From an uncultured Gammaproteobacteria bacterium (GTDB lineage: Bacteria; Pseudomonadota; Gammaproteobacteria; Acidiferrobacterales; CAJVXG01): a stretch of DNA of 27,071 bases. The stretch spans positions 1 through 27,071 of the forward strand of contig CAJVXG010000001.1 of NCBI GenBank assembly GCA_913009215.1. The letters are read 5' to 3'. The notes below the pieces were generated by a model that worked only from the letters and a program-made list of their open reading frames with translations, made no database searches and had not been told where the DNA came from. The translations under genes and the position numbers were made by a program. Shown piece after piece: positions 16,912 through 24,462 of the stretch. Each line of letters starts with the position of its first letter. Position 1 is the first letter of the stretch.

Positions 16912-17883
16912 ATGCCTGGATTGAATGTCTGTCTGCTCGGCGGCTGTGGTTTTGTTGGCCACAGTATCGCGGCACGCCTGTCTACCGCGGGCCACTATAG
17001 CCGTATTATTACCCGGCGCCGTGAACGCCATCGCGACCTGCTGGTATTGCCGAATTGTCATATTGTACAAGGCGATGTGCACGATCCTGCCTTTTTGCAA
17101 AATACGTTTAAGGATATGGATGTGGTGATTAATCTCGTTGGTATCCTTAATGAGAAGGGGCGTAACGGCAAGGGTTTTGAGAAAGTGCATGTGCATTTGA
17201 CACAGAAGATTATCGAGGCCTGCCGTAATAGCGGTGCCAACCGTTTGCTGCATATGAGTGCACTGCATGCCTCGGTAAACGGCCCGAGTCATTATCTACG
17301 CAGCAAGGGTTATGGTGAAAATCTGGTACACGATGCTGCCAGGCATGGTTTGCGAGTAACGTCGTTTCGACCTTCAGTGATGTTCGGCCCCATGGATTCA
17401 TTTCTGAATCGTTTTGCGCAGTTGTTGTCGCTGGCGCCAGGATGGTTCCCGCTGGCCTGTGCCGGATCCCGTATGCAACCGGTTTACGTTGAGGATGTTG
17501 CCAGGGCCTTTGTCACGGCCATCAGTGATCGCAAAACCTATGGCCAACGTTATGAGCTTTGCGGGCCCAGGGCCTACACCCTCATGGATATCGTACGCTA
17601 CGTCGACCAATTGCAACAGGGACGCCACAGAATTATTCCATTGGGTGATGGCTTGTCAAAACTGCAGGCCGTACTTCTGGAATTCTTCCCGGGAAAACCC
17701 TTTACCATGGACAACTATCGATCATTGCAGATAGACAGCGTCTGTCGTGGTGCTTTCCCGGAAATCTTCGGTATTGTGCCAACGGCCATGGAAGAGATTA
17801 TGCCAGGCGCTATTGGAGTTTCAACACAGGCCATGGACGAATATCGCCAAGACGCAAAACGCAACAAGGCAGGGGGAGCATAG
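16912..17883 (+). CDS. Atypical SDR, complex I NDUFA9 subunit family
   Basis: The protein is an NAD(P)-binding extended/atypical short-chain dehydrogenase related to mitochondrial NDUFA9 and plant/cyanobacterial NAD(P)-binding relatives. The 323 residues begin with a Rossmann fold whose glycine motif is LGGCGFVG (residues 9-16). They continue with GDVHDP, INLVGIL, MSALHA and an HYLRSKGYGE segment in which Tyr128-xxx-Lys132 keeps the SDR catalytic spacing, then FRPSVMFGP and a YVEDVA segment. In bacteria the family has no settled reaction. Quinone- or complex I-related roles are proposed by analogy. No nuo genes are in the window. Its stop directly abuts the stop of the convergent lipoprotein gene. 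Confidence 0.88.
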   Translation: MPGLNVCLLGGCGFVGHSIAARLSTAGHYSRIITRRRERHRDLLVLPNCHIVQGDVHDPAFLQNTFKDMDVVINLVGILNEKGRNGKGFEKVHVHLTQKIIEACRNSGANRLLHMSALHASVNGPSHYLRSKGYGENLVHDAARHGLRVTSFRPSVMFGPMDSFLNRFAQLLSLAPGWFPLACAGSRMQPVYVEDVARAFVTAISDRKTYGQRYELCGPRAYTLMDIVRYVDQLQQGRHRIIPLGDGLSKLQAVLLEFFPGKPFTMDNYRSLQIDSVCRGAFPEIFGIVPTAMEEIMPGAIGVSTQAMDEYRQDAKRNKAGGA

Positions 17884-18954
17884 CTAGTCGGGGTGGCTGT
17901 TTATTTGTTGCAGACGTTGTTTGCGCTGTTGTTCCGGCAAGGCCGCCAGTTTTTCTGCCTCCCGATAGAAGGCCTGTAGATTGCCCCTGGTTCTGCGTAG
18001 CAATTTCTGCAATGCCGGTACGTAATTATGATAGGTTCCCACCGAAGCAAGATGGGCATTGTTCAGATCCCGGGAAAACCAGGCATCGTAACCGGAGTAG
18101 TTGCCCCATCCTTTTTTTAAAATCTGATATTCAGCCTGCATTTGTCTGAACATGCTCTTTTTGCCTTCCCGTTTTTCTTTAATGCTTTGGGTTTTCTCAT
18201 AATGCCGTTCCAGTTTGGTGCGATATTTTTGTATCAGGACGACAAACCGTCGCTGCCGGTTTTTGCGTTCCAGATAGGACTGGAAATTTACATTACTGTC
18301 ATACCGTTGTATCCAGCGTCGCGTCCCTTCCAGTTCCACGGTCGTTGCCAGGGATTCACTGAATGCCGAATCGCTTTTGACATATATTTTTTGATGCGCA
18401 AGTTCATGAAATATCAGGCCAGCCAGCCTTGAGGTTGGGTAATGGATAAAGGTATTCAGTACCGGGTCGGCAAACCAGCCCAGGGTGGAGTAGGCGGTAA
18501 CACCACCAATGGTGACATCCAGGCCCTGCGCCTTCAGCTTGTCGGCAAATTGTTGGGCCTTGTCCTTACTGAAGTATCCTCGATAACTGATGCAACCGGC
18601 AAACAGGAAACACCAGGTTTTGGGCTTAACCGAAAACTCCGGCGCCGCAACCACGTTCCACACGACGTAAGGGCGCTTAAGATCGGCATATTTTTTGAAA
18701 CTCTTGTTGTCAGGTAACAATAATTCCTTGCTGGCGAATCGGCGGATTTGCTGCACCTTGTGTAATTTTTGTTTCAGCTTTGCATCGGTTTTGGGGTCTT
18801 TCCGCAGTTTGTCGATGTCCTGTCGCTGCGACATGATGGTCAGATGGCCATTAATGGAGTGGGCGTAATAGGCCAACCTGCCGCATGCGCTCAGTGCGAC
18901 CGTCAATAACAGGATTCCGCATATTCGTAATAATTTAATCAATCTGTTGCTCAT
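17884..18954 (-). CDS. Putative zinc aminopeptidase lipoprotein
   Basis: The 356-residue product has a lipoprotein signal peptide with lipobox LSAC (lipidated Cys24), so it should be membrane-anchored outside the cytoplasm. It carries a gluzincin-type zinc site, HELAH at 183-187, followed by FSESLAT with the likely third ligand Glu200. The layout CGRLAYY, WCFLFAGCISYRGYF and TAYSTLGWFADPVLNT is characteristic of the family annotated as predicted aminopeptidase (Pfam Aminopep, formerly DUF2265). The substrate is unknown. I chose ATG 18954; a GTG at 18960 in the same frame would add two residues. No clear Shine-Dalgarno is seen. It is divergent from cca with only about 40 bases between starts, so their promoters must be close or overlap coding sequence. 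Confidence 0.87.
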   Translation of the reverse strand: MSNRLIKLLRICGILLLTVALSACGRLAYYAHSINGHLTIMSQRQDIDKLRKDPKTDAKLKQKLHKVQQIRRFASKELLLPDNKSFKKYADLKRPYVVWNVVAAPEFSVKPKTWCFLFAGCISYRGYFSKDKAQQFADKLKAQGLDVTIGGVTAYSTLGWFADPVLNTFIHYPTSRLAGLIFHELAHQKIYVKSDSAFSESLATTVELEGTRRWIQRYDSNVNFQSYLERKNRQRRFVVLIQKYRTKLERHYEKTQSIKEKREGKKSMFRQMQAEYQILKKGWGNYSGYDAWFSRDLNNAHLASVGTYHNYVPALQKLLRRTRGNLQAFYREAEKLAALPEQQRKQRLQQINSHPD

Positions 18955-18995
18955 TAACACTTGGCGAAATCACTATGCCACATTAGGATGGCGAT

Positions 18996-20222
18996 ATGGA
19001 AATCTATCTTGTCGGTGGCGCGGTGCGCGACAAATTGCTCGGTCTTGAAGTAAAGGACCGGGACTATGTCGTGGTCGGTTCGACTCCGGAGGAGATGGTG
19101 TCTTTGGGCTATGCCCCGGTGGGCGCGGACTTTCCGGTGTTCCTCCATCCCGACAGCAAAGAGGAATACGCGCTGGCGCGTACCGAGCGCAAGAGTGGTC
19201 ATGGGTATAAGGGTTTTACGGTCTACAGCGCACCGGATGTGACGCTGGATGAGGATTTGAAACGACGCGACCTGACGATCAATGCCATGGCCGAAGACCA
19301 GAACGGTATTCTCATTGACCCGTTTCATGGCAAGGACGATCTGGAAAACGGGTTTCTGCGTCATGTCTCGGAGGCCTTTCGAGAAGACCCGGTGCGTATC
19401 TTACGCACCGCCCGTTTTGCCGCCCGTTTTGCCAAGTGGGGTTTTCGTGTCGCCCATGACACCTATGCCCTGATGAAAAAGATGGTTGAAGATGGTGAGG
19501 TGGATCATTTGGTGTCCGAGCGTGTCTGGTCCGAGACCGAACGGGCACTGGGCGAGCAACAACCGGTACGGTACTTTCGCGTATTGCGACGATGTGGCGC
19601 GCTGGCGCGCTTGTTTCCGGAACTGGATGTCTTGTACGGCGTACCGCAACCGCAGGCGCATCACCCGGAGGTCGATACCGGTGTCCATACCATGATGGTG
19701 CTGGCACAGGCCGCCAGGCTCAGTAACGATACCCGGGTACGCTTTGCCGCCCTGGTGCATGACCTTGGCAAAGGCACAACCCCGGAATCGGAGTGGCCGA
19801 AGCATATTGGTCACGAGACGCGCAGCGTCGAACTGGTCAAGGCCCTGTGTCAACGCTTCCGTGTGCCGAATGAATTCCGTGACCTGGCGGTGCTGGTGGC
19901 ACACTACCATACCCATTGCCATCGCGCCCTGGAGCTCAAGGCCAAAACCCTGCACGATACCCTGGCGTCACTTGATGCCTTTCGCAGGTTCGAACGCCTG
20001 GAGATGTTCCTCAAGGCTTGCGAGGCGGATGCACGTGGTCGCACCGGCTATGAAAACCAGGACTATCCTGAGGCCATGCGGTTTCGTCATGCCTATGCTG
20101 CGGCCTGTTCGGTCGATGTTGGCGTTATCGCCAGGGAGTGTGAGGACGGGGGGCAAAAAGGCGAGGCCATCAAGGAGGCGATTCGTCAGGCGCGGATTAA
20201 GGCCATTGGCCGTGTGCTTTAA
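18996..20222 (+). CDS. cca: Multifunctional CCA-adding enzyme (tRNA nucleotidyltransferase) Cca
   Basis: Cca adds or repairs the 3' CCA of tRNAs without a nucleic-acid template. The 408 residues (E. coli 412) begin with the class II nucleotidyltransferase signature LVGGAVRD (5-12) and the metal-binding DRD (Asp21, Asp23). RRDLTINAMA, EDPVRILRTARFAARF and the ERVWSE region follow. A C-terminal HD domain (HHPEVDTGVHTM, then LVHDLGKG) is present, as in the gammaproteobacterial enzymes with extra phosphohydrolase and phosphodiesterase activity. AGGA about seven bases ahead supports the ATG. A 98-base gap follows, with no clear terminator. Confidence 0.96.
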   Translation: MEIYLVGGAVRDKLLGLEVKDRDYVVVGSTPEEMVSLGYAPVGADFPVFLHPDSKEEYALARTERKSGHGYKGFTVYSAPDVTLDEDLKRRDLTINAMAEDQNGILIDPFHGKDDLENGFLRHVSEAFREDPVRILRTARFAARFAKWGFRVAHDTYALMKKMVEDGEVDHLVSERVWSETERALGEQQPVRYFRVLRRCGALARLFPELDVLYGVPQPQAHHPEVDTGVHTMMVLAQAARLSNDTRVRFAALVHDLGKGTTPESEWPKHIGHETRSVELVKALCQRFRVPNEFRDLAVLVAHYHTHCHRALELKAKTLHDTLASLDAFRRFERLEMFLKACEADARGRTGYENQDYPEAMRFRHAYAAACSVDVGVIARECEDGGQKGEAIKEAIRQARIKAIGRVL

Positions 20223-20320
20223 ATCACCCAATAATGGTTATATAAGGGTTTAATGGCCAATAAGGAAATAGCAGGCCACTCCCTGTATAGTTAGCTCATA
20301 CCGATAGAGAGGATGAAATC

Positions 20321-20845
20321 ATGACTGAAGCAACACTGCGGCAACAACAAAAAAGACCATCGGCCTTTGTGCTGGTTACTATCTGTACCGTTCTATTTAT
20401 AGGGTTGACGATGCCACTGCAAGCAGCAAGGGCGGAACAACCGGCCAAGGTCGTGTGGCATATCGACTACATGGATCCGGCCCGGTTTAGTGCGACCCTG
20501 ACCAGTCTCTACAATATGGCTACGACCTATGACGGCGAATTAAAAGACTATGATATTCGCGTGGTTTTTGTTGGTCAGGGGATGCGTTTTCTGACTGATG
20601 ACAAGCTTGCCGGTACCCCACTTGCGGCCAAAAGGAAGTACCTCAAGCGCCGTAAAGAACTAAAAGATCGTCTTCGTAGTTTACGGTCCAGTTTTAACGT
20701 CAAAATGGAGCTGTGCAATATAACGCGTTTGGCTATTAATCTGGACAAAAAAGATCTCTACCCCGGTGTTATATTGGTGCAGTCCGGTGTGGTCCGCATT
20801 ACCGAATTGCAATCCAAGGGCTATGCCTACCTCAAGGTGCAGTAG
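20321..20845 (+). CDS. Exported DsrE-like protein
   Basis: The 174-residue product has an N-terminal hydrophobic signal (about residues 14-36) with a likely cleavage after ARA at 38. A compact domain resembling the DsrE/DsrF-like family (COG1416 type) follows: alternating strands such as KVVWHIDY and YDIRVVFVGQGMRF, and a single conserved-position Cys132 in VKMELCNITR. Cytoplasmic DsrE proteins carry persulfide sulfur on such a Cys; secreted relatives are of unknown role, so sulfur handling here is inference. AGAGAGG eight bases upstream is a good ribosome site. The rimO start codon follows the stop immediately, so the two genes are very likely co-translated. Confidence 0.82.
   Translation: MTEATLRQQQKRPSAFVLVTICTVLFIGLTMPLQAARAEQPAKVVWHIDYMDPARFSATLTSLYNMATTYDGELKDYDIRVVFVGQGMRFLTDDKLAGTPLAAKRKYLKRRKELKDRLRSLRSSFNVKMELCNITRLAINLDKKDLYPGVILVQSGVVRITELQSKGYAYLKVQ
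20834..20839 (+). promoter_or_regulatory. Shine-Dalgarno for rimO inside the preceding gene
   Basis: AAGGTG lies six bases before TTG 20846, within the last codons of the DsrE-like gene. It supports TTG as the rimO start. Confidence 0.5.
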
Positions 20846-22168
20846 TTGTCACCGGGTTCTCCGCCCAAAATTGGTTTTGTTAGTCTCGGTTGTCCCAAGG
20901 CCCTGGTCGATTCAGAACACATCCTGAATCGTCTCGGCGCCGAAGGTTACGATATTTCGGAGGACTATGCTGGTGCCGACCTGGTTGTGATCAATACCTG
21001 TGGCTTTATTGATGCCGCCATTGAGGAATCGCTGGACGCCATTGATGGAGCCATGAAGGAAAACGGCAAGGTCATCGTCACCGGCTGTTTGGGCGCCAAG
21101 GGCAATATCGTTAAAGAGTACTTCCCGGAGGTGCTGGCCGTGACCGGCCCGCATGCCAGCGATGAAGTGGTACAGGCCATCCACCGGCACCTGCCGCCAC
21201 AGCGCAATTCGTTTACCAGCCTGATCCCGCCGCAGGGCATCAAGCTGACACCGCAGCACTACGCCTACCTCAAGATCAGTGAGGGCTGTAATCATCGTTG
21301 CAGTTTTTGCATTATCCCCGATCTGCGCGGCGATCTCGTCAGTCGTCCCGCCAACGAAGTCATGGCCGAGGCCGAACGACTGGTACAGGCCGGAGTGAAA
21401 GAATTACTGGTGATATCCCAGGACACCAGCGCCTATGGTGTTGACCGCCATTACGACACCACCCTGTATCATGCCCGTGCCATCAGGAGCCGTATCACGG
21501 ATCTGTCTGCTGCCCTGGGCGATCTGGGTGTCTGGGTGCGCCTGCATTATGTCTATCCCTATCCGCATGTGGATGAACTGATACCGTTAATGGCCGACGG
21601 GAAAATCCTGCCGTACCTGGATGTGCCTTTTCAGCATGCCAGCAAGAAAATCCTGAAAGCCATGAAGCGACCTGGCAGCCATGAACAGATTTTGCGTACT
21701 ATTAAACATTGGCGCTCAGTTTGTCCCGAATTGACCATACGCAGTACATTTATTGTCGGCTTTCCCGGGGAGAGCGATGCAGACTTCAAAGAGCTGCTGC
21801 AGTTCCTGGAATCGGCTGAGCTGAACCGCGTCGGTTGCTTTACCTATTCCGATGTCGAGGGCGCCGCCGCCAATGATTTACCCGGCCCGGTACCTGAAGA
21901 GGTAAAACTGCAACGCCAGCAGCAGCTGATGGAGTTGCAGGCCGATATCTCCGCAGAGAAACTGGCCAGTAAGATGGGGCAGACCATGCAGGTGCTGGTG
22001 GACGAGGTCAACGAGGATGGCGCCGTGGCCCGAACCCGGGGCGATGCCCCGGAAATTGACGGCCTGGTTTATATCGAAGACGGTCAGAACTTAACAGTAG
22101 GGGAGTTCTATACTATTACTGTTACCGGCGCCCGGGAGCACGATATGTGGGGTAAAATTGCCATATAA
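20846..22168 (+). CDS. rimO: Ribosomal protein S12 methylthiotransferase RimO
   Basis: RimO is a radical-SAM enzyme that methylthiolates a conserved Asp of ribosomal protein S12. The 440 residues match E. coli (441). The N-terminal UPF0004 domain holds the auxiliary cluster cysteines Cys16 (SLGCPKALVDSE), Cys52 (NTCGFI) and Cys81 (TGCLGAKG). The radical-SAM cluster is CNHRCSFC (Cys148, Cys152, Cys155). The C-terminal TRAM domain ends in VTGAREHDMWGKI. SLGCPKALVDSE separates RimO from MiaB. The start is TTG directly after the DsrE-like stop, with AAGGTG upstream. An AT-rich gene of different character begins 24 bases after its stop. Confidence 0.96.
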   Translation: MSPGSPPKIGFVSLGCPKALVDSEHILNRLGAEGYDISEDYAGADLVVINTCGFIDAAIEESLDAIDGAMKENGKVIVTGCLGAKGNIVKEYFPEVLAVTGPHASDEVVQAIHRHLPPQRNSFTSLIPPQGIKLTPQHYAYLKISEGCNHRCSFCIIPDLRGDLVSRPANEVMAEAERLVQAGVKELLVISQDTSAYGVDRHYDTTLYHARAIRSRITDLSAALGDLGVWVRLHYVYPYPHVDELIPLMADGKILPYLDVPFQHASKKILKAMKRPGSHEQILRTIKHWRSVCPELTIRSTFIVGFPGESDADFKELLQFLESAELNRVGCFTYSDVEGAAANDLPGPVPEEVKLQRQQQLMELQADISAEKLASKMGQTMQVLVDEVNEDGAVARTRGDAPEIDGLVYIEDGQNLTVGEFYTITVTGAREHDMWGKIAI

Positions 22169-22192
22169 AATTCATCATAGAAAAGTTAACTT

Positions 22193-23062
22193 ATGCGAAG
22201 TATAAAAAGAAGCATCCTGGCAATGATTAATACAGTCGGGAGGATAATACCCAAGAAGATCCAACGATTTATTGTTGATGCGCCTGGTGTTCTGTACATT
22301 TTAGAAAAATTGTCAATTGGTCAGGTGGCGAGGGTTAAAACTCCTGAAGGAATTAAAATTGTTATTAACTCCCTGTTTCATTCAAATCTGGTTAAATCAG
22401 GGGACCTTTCAGGTTATGAGATGAACATCAGAGAGGCAATCACGATGTATACCAGACCCGGTATGGTAGCCTACGATATTGGGGCCAATGTTGGTATTTT
22501 TTCTTTTCTATTTGCATCTTTGGTAGGCGACACAGGATCTGTCTATGCGTTTGAACCCGAGCCTAACAACTGGATATGTCTTGAGAAATCTTTAGAAGAA
22601 AATAAAGGTATCAATATAACTTTGGATAAAAGGGCTATTGGGAATCACCAGGGACAGGAAAGTTTCGATCGACGTGGAGGCGCATTTTCCGGACGTCTCG
22701 TTGGGGATAATGAGACATATAGCAAAACAGACAATGTTCTATTGGTTGATACGGTCAGTATAGATTTCTTGACAAAGCAATGTAATTACCTTGTGCCAGA
22801 TATATTAAAAATTGATGTTGAAGGAAATGAGGGATTGGTGCTTGAAGGTATGAAGAATATACTTCAACATAAGGGGCCAATAATAATATGTGAGCTGCAT
22901 ACTCATCTCGGTGAAACAGTAGATAAAGTGAAGGAGACTTTACTGGAGTTTGATTATTCTACATATTTAATTAAAGGAAATGATGAGGGGAAAATCAATA
23001 TTCAGGCTATAAGTGATATTACAGATGCACATCATATTGTAGCCATAAAAAATGAAAATTAG
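22193..23062 (+). CDS. FkbM family methyltransferase
   Basis: The 289-residue protein is a SAM-dependent methyltransferase of the FkbM family. It has motif I YDIGANVGIFS (residues 94-104), the post-motif acidic EPEP (121-124) and the family signature LKIDVEGNEGLVLEG. Such enzymes O-methylate sugars or other small hydroxylated compounds, often in polysaccharide or natural-product loci. No sugar gene lies nearby, so the substrate is unknown. Four 60-base lines counted by hand (22201-22440) give about 38% G+C, against about 49% for rimO lines and 60% for one line of the next gene. Codon use is correspondingly AT-rich. This suggests recent acquisition as a single gene. Only a weak ribosome site (GAAAAG) is seen. 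Confidence 0.92.
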   Translation: MRSIKRSILAMINTVGRIIPKKIQRFIVDAPGVLYILEKLSIGQVARVKTPEGIKIVINSLFHSNLVKSGDLSGYEMNIREAITMYTRPGMVAYDIGANVGIFSFLFASLVGDTGSVYAFEPEPNNWICLEKSLEENKGINITLDKRAIGNHQGQESFDRRGGAFSGRLVGDNETYSKTDNVLLVDTVSIDFLTKQCNYLVPDILKIDVEGNEGLVLEGMKNILQHKGPIIICELHTHLGETVDKVKETLLEFDYSTYLIKGNDEGKINIQAISDITDAHHIVAIKNEN

Positions 23063-23149
23063 ATTTTCTTGATCAAAACAATATATGAACTATCAACGCA
23101 CAGAATGTCTAACGGATGATATTATCCATCTGACTACAAGGAGAATGAA

Positions 23150-23362
23150 ATGAAAAAATTATTATTTATAGGCGCCCCCATGCGTGTTTTCCTCCTGATC
23201 ATGGCCAGCGTCCTGTTGCTTGGCATCTGGTTGACCGGTTTTGCCACTGCGCATTGGCTGCTGTATCTGCCGCCGGCGTTTTTTACCTTTGCCGCTGTCA
23301 CCGGTATCTGCCCCGGTATGATGTTTACGCGCACGATGTTCAAGGGTGGCAAAAGCGCCTAG
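23150..23362 (+). CDS. Small inner-membrane protein, resembles DUF2892/YgaP membrane segment
   Basis: The 70-residue protein has two hydrophobic helices (about residues 11-31 and 35-52) joined by a short turn, then GICPG and a basic tail. Two helices followed by a Gly-x-Cys-Pro motif resemble the DUF2892 (YgaP-like) family, in which the Cys-Pro follows the second helix. The match is by eye and only moderate. AAGGAG six bases upstream of the ATG is the best ribosome site in this part of the window and supports it as a real gene. It starts a run of four or five small plus-strand genes. Confidence 0.75.
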   Translation: MKKLLFIGAPMRVFLLIMASVLLLGIWLTGFATAHWLLYLPPAFFTFAAVTGICPGMMFTRTMFKGGKSA

Positions 23363-23377
23363 TCGTTATATAGATCG

Positions 23378-23764
23378 ATGCCCAAAGGTGTTCGTAATAT
23401 TGTTCTGATCAACGGCATAGTGGCCGTCATCTATGTGCTGGCCTTTGTGTTGTATTATCGCACGCATACGGTGTTCGAGATGCGCGTCCTGCCCGTCGCC
23501 GTGGCCTTTGTGGCATTAATCACGGGGCCGGTGCTGGTACTGGGCAGTGTGCTGGTCTGGCGCATTGTGCGTATACTGTGTTATGTCTTTGCCCTGTTGG
23601 CATCCATGTTTGTAGTTACGGCCATCTTTAAAGGTTTTATCCTGTCGGTACCGATACAGATCGCCTTGTTGATTGTTTTTAACATCTATCTCATTGGTGT
23701 GCGCGGTTATTTAAATAGCGATGTTGCCCGCAGTTACTTCAGGATAACTCCGGTAAAGGGATGA
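23378..23764 (+). CDS. Small multi-pass membrane protein of unknown function
   Basis: I do not recognise the family. The 128 residues are strongly hydrophobic with four likely membrane helices (about 8-26, 36-60, 64-86 and 88-107) and a polar C-terminal tail with several charged residues. There are no obvious catalytic motifs. It starts 15 bases after the preceding gene and its stop is one base before the next ATG, so the group is probably one transcript. Confidence 0.7.
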   Translation: MPKGVRNIVLINGIVAVIYVLAFVLYYRTHTVFEMRVLPVAVAFVALITGPVLVLGSVLVWRIVRILCYVFALLASMFVVTAIFKGFILSVPIQIALLIVFNIYLIGVRGYLNSDVARSYFRITPVKG

Positions 23765-23765
23765 T

Positions 23766-24035
23766 ATGTCTTTACGCACCATCAACATCGAATGCAAACA
23801 AGCGGAACTGGACTATGCCGGGGCGCAGAGTGCGGCCGAAGCAAGGGCAAAAACAGAATTACAGCAACCCATGCTGATTGCCTGGTACGACGGACAAAAG
23901 CAGCAGGAACATCCCGAAGTACCGGAGTGTTTGCACAAGCCCGGCTGGCTGGCCTATGCGGATGGTCACGGCGGTGTTTTGCGTATTGATATCAACGATG
24001 GTGAATTCAGTTTTGTCTACGCCGATGCCGGCTGA
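23766..24035 (+). CDS. Small soluble protein resembling the AF1514 family (DUF5619)
   Basis: The 89-residue product is acidic and soluble, with no signal or membrane segment. The order of elements (ELDYAGAQSAAEARAKTEL, then MLIAWYDG, a Cys-containing loop, PGWLAYADGHGG, and a terminal VDIN-like strand with FSFVYADAG) resembles the AF1514 / DUF5619 family as I remember it, a small protein of unknown function found mostly in anaerobes and archaea. The name is tentative. AAAGGG about six bases upstream of the ATG is a good ribosome site. The start is one base after the preceding stop. Confidence 0.7.
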   Translation: MSLRTINIECKQAELDYAGAQSAAEARAKTELQQPMLIAWYDGQKQQEHPEVPECLHKPGWLAYADGHGGVLRIDINDGEFSFVYADAG

Positions 24036-24096
24036 TGAGGTAAGCATTTCTGGATGCTGGCCGGGGTGTAAAGAATGCCGGCAGCAGGCAGAATAA
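24025..24096 (+). CDS. Candidate 23-residue Cys-rich peptide
   Basis: An ATG inside the last codons of the upstream gene opens a 23-residue frame ending in GCWPGCKECRQQAE, with Cys11, Cys15 and Cys18 in a CxxxCxxC arrangement. It overlaps the upstream stop by 11 bases, which would allow coupled translation, and fills most of the gap before the next gene. It has no Shine-Dalgarno of its own and could be chance. Confidence 0.25.
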   Translation: MPADEVSISGCWPGCKECRQQAE

Positions 24097-24114
24097 TTTT
24101 ATAGGCGAACAGCA

Positions 24115-24462
24115 GTGAAAAACAGAACGGCAATGGCGATCGTCTGTTTGCACCTCAGTGCCGTGTTGTATGTGTTGCTGTTTGCTGTTGGCGCTTACCT
24201 GATGTGGCTTATCCCCAATATCAGTGAGAACGATCCCTATGCCTGGTACCTGGCACTGATTCTGATGCCGCTGGGTTTGTTCATGGCGATTGTCATCGAA
24301 TGGGTTGTGCGTGGATTGCGCCGGCAACAGTTCCGGGCCTGGCTGGCCGGCATGGGCATTTTTATTGTGTTTGTCTCGCCACTACTGTTTCCATTGGGAC
24401 TACTTGGTCTCTGGGGCTTGCTGGCCAGGGGCTCACGACAGGCCTTCGGTGTCGGGCGTTGA
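24115..24462 (+). CDS. Small membrane protein of unknown function
   Basis: The 115-residue product has three or four hydrophobic helices (about 7-30, 42-64 and 75-103) with a basic loop (RGLRRQQFR) after the second, which is expected to face the cytoplasm. No family is recognised. GTG 24115 is taken as start; an ATG seven codons in would also be possible. No strong ribosome site is seen. Its stop overlaps the TTG start of the next gene (TTGA), which ties it to the exported DUF4846 protein. Confidence 0.65.
   Translation: MKNRTAMAIVCLHLSAVLYVLLFAVGAYLMWLIPNISENDPYAWYLALILMPLGLFMAIVIEWVVRGLRRQQFRAWLAGMGIFIVFVSPLLFPLGLLGLWGLLARGSRQAFGVGR

Noticed and set aside
20254..20278. TGGCC...GGCCA pairing in the cca to dsrE-like gap as a riboswitch or terminator
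   Set aside because: There is a single 5-base stem with a 15-base loop and no conserved fold that I recognise.
23054..23068. GAAAAT-TAG-ATTTTC inverted repeat as a terminator after the FkbM gene
   Set aside because: The stem is only six mostly A-T pairs with no T-run after it, so it is too weak to call.
23150..24035. Small adjacent genes as a toxin-antitoxin system
   Set aside because: Two of the three are multi-helix membrane proteins with no toxin-like features, and the third shows no DNA-binding or antitoxin pattern.
24300..24458. Longer N-terminus for the DUF4846 protein (335 residues)
   Set aside because: This stretch is an out-of-frame reading of the upstream membrane protein; the signal peptide starts at TTG 24459.
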